A stretch of 64,000 nt of DNA from Patagioenas fasciata (lineage: Eukaryota > Chordata > Aves > Columbiformes > Columbidae), in assembly GCF_037038585.1 (NCBI RefSeq), contig NC_092521.1:74130898-74194897 (forward strand). Reading direction: 5' to 3'. The number at the start of each line of letters is the position of its first letter. Position 1 is the first letter of the stretch. Shown here one piece after another: positions 47,601 through 57,231 of this stretch. A program made the translations under genes and the position numbers. A model generated the notes under the pieces. That model made no database searches, was not told the origin of the DNA, and was given only the letters and a program-made list of their open reading frames with translations.

Positions 47601-48711
47601 TTGAAGGATCTCTCTTTTCTCAAGATGATGGCCTCAGTTAGGAATCCTTAGCACAAATAACTGATATCTAAAAAATTGTCTTTTAATAACATGATATTCA
47701 CACTGTGCTCAAAGTGAAGATCTGAAGGTACGTGAACTAAGCATAATAATTCTTTACACCAGCAGTGAGAATCCTTGTTTCACTTGTCAGTTTTCTTACT
47801 AGATCCTCAGGAACAGTATCACTCACTCAGATCTGAGTGTATAAAGAGTCTTGGATGCTTTTCAGTCACTGTGGCCTCAACCTTGTATTCACTGAGCTCT
47901 CAAAATTCAAAGGCACATACATTAAAGGAGCTGGGAGGGCCAGGATGGCAGGAGCAGGCACCCCAGCAATATGGATTTAAGTTTGCAAAGCGCTTTTCAG
48001 GCAAAGTCCAGCTCATGTCAGCTGAGCCAAACATTGCTTGGGTGTGCTCAGACAGTCTCTGCTGAGCTCAAAGAACACCTAGAGCTCCGGTCCAACATCT
48101 TGGAAATAGGGACAGCCCCAGATGAAGCTTCCTCACATCCTGCTGCAGAATTCAGCACAGATCAACTCTAAGTGGATTCTGACTTAAACCTCAGTAAGAA
48201 AGAAGGTTTTATAAATGGCACAGCATGTGCATTTACAGAAAAAGAGTAAAGAAGCTAAATCTTGAGGCAAGAAGGAGATAAAATGACAGGGCAGCACAGT
48301 GGATCACTGTGATAAGTGTGGTTATTATAGCTTGCTATTATTGATTCTAACAGAGACACACAGGTTACTATTTCCTTAGACCTCTTCATTGTAAGGCAGG
48401 AGGGAGCTGATTATGTGCCATGTAACGGTGCTGCATCCTTGTATCAACCAGCAGCAGTGGGGATTAAATACATGATTTCTGAATCTTCAGCAATGTGTCT
48501 CTTCCGCTGAAGATTCACCCTATCTGTATTAGTCTAATCTACATTGGGACCCAGACATCAAATATTTAACAGTGCGACTTACTCCTCTACCATGTCCAAG
48601 TAATTCTGAAGTGGAGCAGAATGCAAATACAACACTGTAGAATGCAAATGCAACACTGTACAGGCATTGGCCTTACATGCAGCACTAAAAGTGACTTTTT
48701 TTTTTTTTTAG
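44667..48711 (+). other. DDC: DDC intron 1, remainder
   Basis: About 4 kb, AT-rich. No mobile element or exon recognised. A TATAAA-like word at about 47,840 could mark an alternative promoter but has no supporting donor. The end holds the duplicated octamer unit (separate entry) and a strong T tract before the acceptor TTTTAG. Confidence 0.6.
48618..48659 (+). promoter_or_regulatory. Tandem 21-bp unit with two octamer motifs
   Basis: Two copies (48,618-48,638 and 48,639-48,659) differ at one base. Each contains a perfect ATGCAAAT (48,621-48,628 and 48,642-48,649), the POU-factor octamer. It sits about 50-95 bp before the DDC exon 2 acceptor. POU proteins such as Brn-2 have been reported to act on the neuronal DDC promoter in mammals. 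A role here is inference, and simple duplication by chance is possible. Confidence 0.5.
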
Positions 48712-48734
48712 GGTTTTACTATACTGGGATACCC
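48712..48734 (+). other. DDC: DDC exon 2, 5' UTR part
   Basis: A 23-nt untranslated stretch between the acceptor (poly-T then TAG) and the ATG at 48,735. It has no upstream ATG and no in-frame stop. Because the candidate first exon also lacks ATG, 48,735 would be the first start codon of the spliced message. Confidence 0.8.
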
Positions 48735-48935
48735 ATGGATGCTGCAGAGTTCCGCAAAAGAGGGAAGGAGATGGTGGACTATGTTGCAGATTACCTGGAG
48801 AAGATAGATAAAAGACAGGTCTTCCCAGATGTGGAACCAGGATATCTAAGGCCCCTCATTCCAGACTGTGCACCCCAGGATCCTGAGAGCTTTGAGAATG
48901 TCTTTAAAGACATTGAGAAGATCATTATGCCAGGG
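48735..48935 (+). CDS. DDC: DDC exon 2: start codon and residues 1-67
   Basis: Encodes [20 protein letters not shown] onward to [10 protein letters not shown], the N terminus of aromatic L-amino-acid decarboxylase. This cytosolic, PLP-dependent, homodimeric group II decarboxylase converts L-DOPA to dopamine and 5-hydroxytryptophan to serotonin. The segment forms the N-terminal helical domain that swaps between subunits, and [13 protein letters not shown] is a family hallmark. The start is fixed by alignment (human MNASEFRRRGKEMV) and by its being the first ATG. 201 nt give 67 codons and end at phase 0; the donor is GTAAGA. Conservation with mammals is high except in the [13 protein letters not shown] stretch. 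Confidence 0.96.
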
Positions 48936-51629
48936 GTAAGAAAAATGGATCTGTAATGCAATGTTCAACACTGCATTTAGGTGTTCAAAGACTTTAAGGA
49001 AAGTGTAGATTGAAGCCTGTGCAGCTGGACCTTATGAAAATAAGTGTCCGCACTGACTAGCTTTGCAAAGGCAGGAGTCTGCTTTACATTCATAATTAAA
49101 TATGATCTAACATTTTACAGAACTAATGTTTTCTGTTCTTGATAGAAATTATCAAATCATTATTTTGCTTCATGCAAGGTTTGTTTTTTGAAATAATTAC
49201 ATTTCTTCCCTTGATTTGTTTAACGCAAAGCTTTATAACTTTCAGTTTCATGTCGGGTTTATTTTTTTGTGACTTGCAAAGCACAGTAAATATTTTATAG
49301 AATGGGATTCATATTAGTCTGATCTGCCTCACGTGTTCCTTCAAGCTGATCTTTAAATGTTAAAATTCTCTTTGGAGACTTCTTTTTATTACAGAGCTGA
49401 CTAGGAAGGATTCTTCCCAATACTTGTTCTGTTGACTTACTCTCCTAAATGTCAGCTTCTTCTACTACCTTTTAAGGCAGACAACCACTACCAATGATTA
49501 GTCCTTGGACAGATAGTGTTGGACAGAAAGTGTAAAACACAGTGTCTGGCATGTATCCATTTCTGAATCTTTCGTTGTTTTCCACTCATTATATACATTC
49601 TTTATTCTAAATATATGCTTGTATCCTAAAGCCTGTAAACAGCTCACAGAGGACTGTATTATTAGTAAATGTTAATGAGGAATCTCTCCTTTGGAGAATT
49701 AAAACAATGTAGACTACATTAAGGAATTATGTCTAACACACACAAGCACTCGCATTGCTGCTCGCAAGTATGATTGCCTTTCATTTTTCATTGAACAAAA
49801 ACACTGATCAATTTTTTTTTTTTTTGTGAAGTAGAACAGGAAACACTTTGCTTTGAACACTTGATAACATTCAATAAAATAATAACATATTAAAAAGTAA
49901 GAAATGAATCCTTTGTGTATAGAAAGTGAGGCATTCAATTCCAATTAAGTCATCAACATATGATGTACTCTTTCAACTAAATTGGTTTTTCCTTGATATT
50001 TACCTGTTCTGCAAAAAAAATTACTTTTACAAATTGATACAATCTGAAGAAGAAATGTTCTATCCAAACTTCTGCTCTCGTGAAATATTAGTGTTTGTGA
50101 CACAAAGAGCAGAAGGACATAAATCCCTGTGTTGTTTCTACTAAATACTGAAGACTCACATGAGCACACAATCAGAAGGTCATAGCTTAGTAGAGCTTGG
50201 ATGACATTTGTAGAGATTAATTCACCCCATGGTTCTGAGCAGAGTCAGTTACAGCAAGTTACTCAGGACCTTGTTGAATTGGGTGTTGAATGTCTCCAAG
50301 GATGCAGTCTTCACGATCTCTCTGTTTTGCTGTTCCAAACTTTGACCACCTTCACAGTTAAGTGGGATTTTCTGTATTTCAATTTGTATACATTTCTTCT
50401 TGTCTTGTCACTGGATACCACTGAAGAGAATCTGGCTTCATCTTCGTTACAGCTTCTCATTAGGTGTTTGTATATATTAAGAAGATACGCCAGAGTACTG
50501 ATTCCTAGGGTATATCACTGGCCTCCTGCTGTTTGTTCTGTGTGTGTCATGCCATAGCATACAGGTGCTTCAGAGAGGCACCCACTTGTCCTGATTTCCT
50601 GGAAAAGATATGAGAGCTTCCCTCTATAATGCTGTCCTCTCAGCACTTCCTTATTTATGTGCATACACCTGGGGTGGGTCTGCTTTAGCCCTATCTTGTT
50701 TTCAAGATCTTTTGTGTCCACATTATCCTTCACCCTTTGCTTACCAACTCAGTCCACCTTCCTGTCTTGACTGTTGGTTTTCATTTCCTTTTCACATCAT
50801 TCATAGCTTGAAGCTGTCCTTAACAGGTTAGTCAGCCTGTCTACAAATATTCTTCGTCCCAACTGTTCAGGGGATCCTCTCTCTTCCTAGGAGTTGATCC
50901 TCAAAGAGGGTCCCACTGGTCTTAAAATCCAGATCCCTGTTGTCAACACCAGAATCAACACTCAGGTTGCTTGAGTGTTTCACGAGAAAACAACAGGGCT
51001 CCCAGCCCATCTGCTACCAGGACACTGAACCTATTCTGTAGTTGCAGTTCTGAAAGCTGCAGGTGGAGCAGAAGCCTTTTTTCTAGTGCCATAGTTGCAA
51101 GGTTCATCCTTCACTATTGCGGGACTGCATTTTCCAACTGAATAAGAAGAGACTCTGATTGTCTCTCCTTTGGTACATTTCAGGGTTCAGGCTCTTGTTT
51201 CTGAGCTACCTTGTGTTATGTCTCAGGGAAGATCTACTCAATCTTCTTGTTGTCGTCTCTGATACTACACTATCTGCTGAACTTATGCTGCTCCTTTGCA
51301 TGGTGACACAGACCCTAAAGAGCTGCAAAGCCTCGAGAGCTTAGTCTGGGTTGAGACCTGCGATGTGCCCTGTGAAGTGTCGCCATCACAGCAGAGACCA
51401 CGTACACTAACCTTAACAAGGTTTCTGAACCTCTTCCGTGCATAGTGCTGCATGAACTGCTTTGTCTGTTGACTGCCTATTTTAGTTGTGCTTACTGGAA
51501 CTGAAGTGTGAAAATGATGGTACTGTGCAGACACATGGAGGCAGGGAGCATAGAAGAACATAGCATAGGAAGACTTGTTCACATTTGGTTGAGAGACCTT
51601 TAAAATTATTTATAATTGGTTTTAGATAC
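48936..51629 (+). other. DDC: DDC intron 2, first part
   Basis: About 2.7 kb. Apart from the old CR1 fragment at about 50,181-50,500, I recognise nothing. Short open frames overlap on both strands and lack domains. Confidence 0.65.
50181..50500 (-). mobile_element. Old CR1 fragment
   Basis: Degraded minus-orientation CR1 recognised by ordered words: CATAGCTTAGTAGAGCTTGG, GTTGAATGTCTCCAAGGATG, TTTGACCACCTTCACAGT, and TCTTGTCACTGGATACCACT followed by GAAGAGAATCTGGC. It is far more diverged than the other CR1 copies here, and its ends are uncertain. Confidence 0.6.
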
Positions 51630-52371
51630 TGTCATAGAGGCACCCCAGAGTCAGTTTTAGGTGGACAACAAGGTCCAAAACAGACTTTATTCTGGCCAGA
51701 AAAGTACAGCCAATAAGCCTGCCAAAAAAGAGTTTATACAATTAGCTAGCACTCTGGTAACATAAAATACAGATTCACATATTAGTTGAGGAGATTATTG
51801 GGGTGCAGCAAAATAAGAATAATGAGGATCCACAGTGTGCATGCATGCACTCCCAAGAAACAATGCCAGAGGTCTCTGACTCCAGGATACTACACTCGCC
51901 TGAATTAGGCAAGGACTTACATTTGCTTGTCTAGCAAGGACTACACTTGCCTGTCCAGCAAGGATTACACTTGCCTGATGTGGTAAGGACATTGATTATC
52001 ACTCACTCAAATGAAGAGGTGAAGTGCTTCCAATCCTGGCAAGTTTCCTTAGACGGTGTCCCAGTCTAAGGGGAGGACTCTCTGCTCAGCAGACCCACAG
52101 CTCCAAGAAGATCACACAAAGAGAATCTTCATCGGGAACCTCATTTTATAGTCTGATCAGATCTGGCTGTGGGCATTCCAGAAGCTTCTCAGCTTCTCTG
52201 CACCCCCTTACTCTGCTAACGACCCTGGCTAACCGACTCAGGGTCCCACAAAAGAGCCATTAACTGCCCCATTGAAGGAGAGGGGGATGAACAACTGCCA
52301 CAGCAGTTCTCAGAGGGGTAAGTGCAACTGCCATAGCAGTTCTTAGAGGGGGGAAGAGTGCAACTGCCACA
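51630..52371 (-). mobile_element. Solo LTR of an endogenous retrovirus, minus
   Basis: A 742-bp LTR in minus orientation. On the minus strand it starts TGTGGCAGTTGCAC and ends ATGACA. It has a TATAAAAT box (complement of 52,143-52,150) and AATAAA (complement of 51,686-51,691) about 55 bp before its end. Flanks GATAC (51,625-51,629) and GAGAC (52,372-52,376) fit a 5-bp target duplication with one change. Three tandem units of about 25 bp lie at about 51,910-51,980. No internal viral genes remain. It is homologous to the LTR at 61,708-62,536. Confidence 0.85.
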
Positions 52372-52398
52372 GAGACTTTTGAAATTAGCTACAGGGAC

Positions 52399-52636
52399 AA
52401 TCATAAAATAGTTTGAGTTACAATGGATATTAAAGATTATCTAGTTCCAAACTCACTGCCATGGGCAGGGACACCTTTCACTAGACCAGGTTGCTCAAAC
52501 TCCATCCATCCTGGCCTTGAACAGTTCCAGGGATGAGGCATTGACAACTTTTCTTGGCAGTCTGTTCCAGTGCCTCGCCATCCACATGGTGAAGAAGTAG
52601 ATATAAATCTCTTTCAGTTTAAAGCCATTACCTCTG
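52399..52636 (-). mobile_element. CR1 LINE, 3' part (host of second nest)
   Basis: Minus-orientation CR1 with its 3' end at about 52,399. Words include ATAAAATAGTTTGAGTTACA, ATCTAGTTCCAAACTCAC, CCAGGTTGCTCAAACTCC and AAAGCCATTACCTCT. The family's next words (TGTCCTATCACTACAC) are found only at 53,386, on the far side of another CR1, so this is one element split in two. Confidence 0.82.
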
Positions 52637-53385
52637 AGAATCATAGAATGTCCTGAGTTGGAAAGGACCCACAAGGATCATTGAGTCCAACTCCTGTCCC
52701 TGCATGTGACAACCCCACAGTTCACATCATGTATCTGAGGGCGTTGTCCAGTCTCTTCTTGAACACTCTCGGGCTTGGGGCCATGACACCTCCCTGGTGA
52801 GCCTGCTCCAGTGCTCCACCACTCTCCAGGGGAAGAACCTTTTCCTAATGTCCAACCTAAACCTCCCCTGTCACATCTTGCTGCCATTCCCTTGGGTTCT
52901 GTCATTGGTCACTAAAGAGTTCTGTGCCTGCCCCTCCTCCTCCCCTTGTGAGGAAGCTGTAGACTGCGATGAGGTCTCCTCTTAGTCTCGTGTTCTCCAT
53001 GCTGAACAAACTAAGTGACTTTAGCAGCTCCTCATATGGCTTCCTCGACAAACCCTTCATCAACTTCACAGTCCTCTTCTGGACACTCTCTAGCAGCTTT
53101 TTATCTTTTTTATCCTGTGTTGCCCAGAACTGCACACAGTGCTCCAGGTGAGGCCGCATCAGTGCAGAGTAGAGCAGGACAGTCACCTCCCTTGCCCGGC
53201 TGGCAATGCTGTGCTTGATGCACCCCAGGACAGGGGTGGCTCTCTTGGCTGCCAGGGCACACTGTTGGCTCATGTTCAACTTGCCATTGACCAGAACCCC
53301 CAGACCCTTCTCCGTGGAGCTGCTTTCCAGCATCTTGTCCCCCCAGCCTGTATGTACAGTCAGGGTTGCCGTGTCCCATGTCATG
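52637..53385 (-). mobile_element. CR1 LINE nested in another CR1, same strand
   Basis: Minus-orientation CR1 starting at the 3' end with AATCATAGAATGTCCTGAG. Its ORF2 C-terminal remnant reads from LNMSQQCALAAKRA through RPHLEHCVQFWATQDKK to LRGDLIAVYSFLTRGG. It interrupts the CR1 made of 52,399-52,636 and 53,386-53,870. The 239-codon open frame at 52,902-53,621 is a chance fusion through the junction: pieces of two CR1 ORF2 ends in one frame. Confidence 0.83.
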
Positions 53386-53870
53386 TGTCCTATCACTACA
53401 CACCCTTGTAAAAGTCCCTCTCCAGCTTTCTTGTAGGCCCCCTTTGGGTACTGGAAGGCTGCTGTAAGGTCTCCCCTCAGCCTTCTCTTCTCCAGGCTGA
53501 ACAATCCCAACTCTCTCAGCCTGTCTTCATATGAGAAGTGCTCCAGCCTTCTGATGATCTTCCTAGCCCTCCTCTGGTCTTGTTCCAACAGGTCCATGTG
53601 TTTCTTATATTTGGGGCCCAAGAACTAGACACAGGACTCCAGGTGGGGTTTCACAAGAGCAGAGTGGGAGAATCACCTCCCTTGACCTGTTGGTCACACT
53701 TCTTTTCATGCAGCCCAGGATACCACTGACTTTCTCGGCTGCAAGCACATATTGCAGGGTCATGCTGAGCTTCTCATCAGTCAACACTACAAAGTCCTTC
53801 TCCTGAGGGCTGGTCTCAATCCCTTCTCCACCCATCCTGTATTTGTGCTTGGGAGCCTGTAGTTGTGCTA
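53386..53870 (-). mobile_element. CR1 LINE, 5' part (continuation)
   Basis: Continuation of the CR1 at 52,399-52,636. It begins TGTCCTATCACTACACACCC and carries ORF2 words on the minus strand ([54 protein letters not shown]). Frames are shifted, and the 5' end fades at about 53,870. Confidence 0.82.
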
Positions 53871-55467
53871 CCCCCATTATATTTTCCCATAATCTTCTTC
53901 CTATCTTTTTCCTCACAAGAGTAGCATTTATAGGTACTTCCAGTGTCTCTCAGCTGTTGTGCTTTCCCAGTGTTTCACCGGGGAACATCTTATCTCCATT
54001 TTAAAAATGAGGAACTGGGCTTCAGACAGAATAAGTAGTTTGACCAAGGTCATAAAACCTTGGTTTGCCCATAAGCTGTCAGTGTCCCATAAGTTTATTC
54101 TTGTTTCCTTCACGTTGACATCTTTATTGTGTTAGTTGTACTCAGATATTTGCTACTTATTGGATGACTGAAAATGTGAAAATGGTGTTCCTTCAAAGGA
54201 GAAAGGACCAATTAATTGTGTAAAGCAATAATGCAGTGTCCATTCTTATTTTCACACCATAGGAGAACAAGCTTTCATGAGTGGCAAAGCTTCTTCATGG
54301 CGACTTCTTGTGAAACTAGATGTAGACCTTCAAAAGGCAGTCCACTAAGTGACAATGGCCATAGTGATGCTATGTTCTTAATATTAACAAAGGGACTGAG
54401 GGAACAGCTGCTGAACTCTCATCACCACATTAGGAAGCCAAAATGGAAGGGATCTGCATATAAAAATATCACCTTTCTCCCTCAGACTTGCTTTGTTCTC
54501 TTGAAATAAATCTTCTCCTTTTTTAGTAAACCCCAAATGACCAAATTTAGTCATGACTACAAATAGCAGTACTGAAGATGCTAATTTTCCTCACATTGGA
54601 TCCATTAATCTGTGACCTTTCAGCTGAAGTGCCTGTCCTTAGCATGTGATGATAGACTCTTGCTTAGACTAAGCAAGACACAGAAAGGCAGACACCCTTG
54701 CCAGAAATCTGGGAAATAAAATGTCTCTGAGTAGCATTAGAGTGGTAATTACTGACCCCAAGATGCTTGTGTACCACAGTTTGTTGGCAGAGGGTTGAAA
54801 AAACAAGCACTAATCATGTCATGTTATTTGCAATATTTGACTGTGTCTGTTCCAACATGGCAAAATAAATGAATATAAATGAATATTACAGCTGCTTCAA
54901 GCAGAGGGGAAGAGGAGGCAGGAGGAAGAACTGCAGCTGCACATGCCCTAGGGCTTTTGGCTTCTTTGCTTTGTGTGAGTGGTGCAACTGGAATCTGCTG
55001 TGTTTCATCAAACAAATGGCTCCCAGGAAGTAGGCAGTTTAACTTGATTAACCCAAGATGAATGTCACAAGCCTTACAGATCACAGAGGATTAGGACTGG
55101 GGAGATGAGCAGTTGCAGGTCTGGCTCATTATGGATGTCAGTGAAAGTCTACACAATTTCTCTAAAACTTTGTTGCAGCAAAGAAAGAGATCCTGGCCAC
55201 TTACAAGAGCTACAGCTAAAATGTTCACAGTGTCTTGTCTTCGGATACCTGATTTGAGTAGGTTTGAAGCTATTTACTGTTTAAACTGAAATCTTGAACA
55301 TACTAGGTACAGGGCTAGCTTAGACAGTGGAAAATTGTAGTGGATAGGAGCTGGTTTCATATGAGAGATCCAAAATATTGTAGATGGTATACAACAACAG
55401 AAAAAGTGATATCTGATTCATTGTGTATACAAGAGTTAAGACAGTTTCCCTTTAGCATGGAACATGT
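53871..55467 (+). other. DDC: DDC intron 2, middle part
   Basis: About 1.6 kb between CR1 elements; nothing recognised. Confidence 0.65.
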
Positions 55468-55860
55468 CATAGCATCATAGAATTATAGAATCATTGAATA
55501 GTTTTGGTTGGAAGGGATCTTCGAAGGTCATTTAGTCCAACCTCCCTACAGTGAGCAGGGGAATCCTCCACTAGATCAGGTTGCTCAGAGCCCCATCCAG
55601 CCTGGCCTTGAATGTTTCCAGGATGGGGCATCTACCACATCCCTGGGCAACCTGTTCCAGTGCTTCACCACTCTCATTTTAAAAAATATCTTCCTCATGT
55701 CTAGCCTGAATCTCCCCTCCCTTAGTTTAAAACCATTACCCCTTGTCTTATCACATCAGGACCTGCTAAAAAGTCTGTCCCCATCTTTCTAATAGGCCCC
55801 TTTTAAGTACCAAAAGGCCAGAATAAGGTGTTCCTGGAGTGCTCTCTTGTAGAGGCTGAT
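55468..55860 (-). mobile_element. CR1 LINE 3' fragment
   Basis: Minus-orientation CR1 whose 3' end has ATCATAGAATTATAGAATCA. Then come TTTGGTTGGAAGGGATCTTC, TCATTTAGTCCAACCTCC, GATCAGGTTGCTCAGAGC, CATTACCCCTTGTCTTATCA and TAATAGGCCCCTTTTAAGTA. No open frame of note remains. Confidence 0.92.
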
Positions 55861-56323
55861 TTGGCCAGACTGAGTGCCTGAATTTTAGCAAATAACTCCA
55901 GAGTGTGGCCAAGAGAGTTCCATGGACCTCTGCTGCAATGAAGACACCCTTGCTAAGTCAGTCTCATGACAGAGATGAAAGAACAAAATACCAGAGTCAC
56001 TGAAAGCAGAGGTTCAAAAACAGTGCCGTGCACAGAAACTCATGTTGCCACTGCACATGTAATTCTTGTCTTCTAGGCAGACAACTGGAGAGCTCTGGTT
56101 TTGGCACTGTTGGGAGGTAGGGTAAAGAACTCTCATTTGAGTAAAAGACAGATAAAAAATTAAGAATAAGCAAGGCAAGATTATCTGAAAAATGAGATCC
56201 TGTGTTACAGCCAGGGAGTAGAGAACTGTTAACTGGTGCAAACCTCTAATCTTTGCTGATTTTGTAACAATTTGGTTCTGCTTCCTGCATTAGTTAAAAA
56301 TAACAATTTTTCCCTTAATACAG
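55861..56323 (+). other. DDC: DDC intron 2, end
   Basis: Spacer before exon 3, ending in CCTTAATACAG. Nothing else recognised. Confidence 0.75.
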
Positions 56324-56437
56324 GTGACTCACTGGCACAGTCCGTACTTTTTTGCCTACTTCCCCGCAGCCTCTTCCTTCCCAGCTCTTCTTGCAGATAT
56401 GTTGTGTGGAGGAATAGGATGTGTGGGCTTCTCTTGG
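56324..56437 (+). CDS. DDC: DDC exon 3: residues 68-105
   Basis: A 114-nt exon, 38 codons at phase 0, encoding [20 protein letters not shown] then [18 protein letters not shown]. It carries substrate-site residues known from the mammalian enzyme: Trp71 and Tyr79-Phe80-Pro81, plus Phe103, which reaches into the partner subunit's active site. All are present. Two positions differ from human at or next to the site: Ala82 for Thr, and Val101 for Ile. The acceptor is TACAG and the donor GTAAGT. No frame damage is seen. Confidence 0.96.
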
Positions 56438-57111
56438 GTAAGTTTACTGGGGTATGTACTGCTATGTGGTAACAGTGCTTCACCATGCCAAGATTTTAAG
56501 CATTTCAGTAACATTCTTCAAAGAAATTATTGATAGGTAACAGTGAAGTCACAGAACTATTTTTATAGGTAAAATTGCCTTGACTAATTAAGTGTTTTCA
56601 CATAGACACCCCGAAGGATTCCAGTATTAAAAGGTATTACCTCTTAGAAATTTTGCCTTTGAGAAATCACCAGCATTTAGAATTAGTGGTAGCAGTGCAA
56701 ACTTACTACTAATTCATTAAGCAGTATAACTTGTTTCTGTCACCTGGTGTTTTAACTTCTCTTACCACCTGGATGAATAGAAAACTGTGCTAAAAACCCC
56801 ATGTTCATATGAGATGAGCTCTTCTCAAAAGAGCTTGATACTTGATGTAAAAAAAGTTACACAAGATGCAAATCCTAGCTTTGACATTTGATAGTCATGC
56901 TTCTATGTGAGGCCCAGTTTGATGTTTTTTCTTAGTATATATTAGAAATAACATGCACAAAATGGTCTTCAGGTCCCTAATTGAGCTGGTAAAGTCAGTC
57001 AGCTGGTTTCTTCCTCTATAGTCAAAAGACAGAAAGTTCTTTCTCTTGTGGATCTTATGTCTCTTCATGGCCTAGTGAGGTTACTCCCTCTGTTCTTTAT
57101 TTTCAACACAG
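56438..57111 (+). other. DDC: DDC intron 3
   Basis: A 674-bp intron ending in TTTCAACACAG. Nothing else recognised. Confidence 0.8.
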
Positions 57112-57231
57112 GCTGCAAGTCCAGCTTGCACAGAGCTGGAGACTGTCATGATGGATTGGCTAGGGAAGATGATTAATTTGCCTGAAGAATTTTTGGCTGG
57201 GAAAGATGGCCAAGGTGGAGGAGTCATTCAG
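57112..57231 (+). CDS. DDC: DDC exon 4: residues 106-145
   Basis: A 120-nt exon, 40 codons at phase 0, encoding [20 protein letters not shown] then [29 protein letters not shown] and the Gly-rich GGGVIQ are strong marks of group II decarboxylases. The next exon should begin with GSASEA, which supplies PLP-phosphate contacts; I could not find it before the window ends. The PLP-binding Lys (about residue 303) also lies beyond the window. The donor is GTAAGG. Confidence 0.96.

Noticed and set aside
47838-47845. TATAAA-like word as a second DDC promoter
   Set aside because: No convincing donor or exon follows; such words are frequent in AT-rich DNA.
52902-53621. 239-codon minus-strand open frame
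   Set aside because: It is a chance fusion of two CR1 ORF2 ends across a nested insertion.
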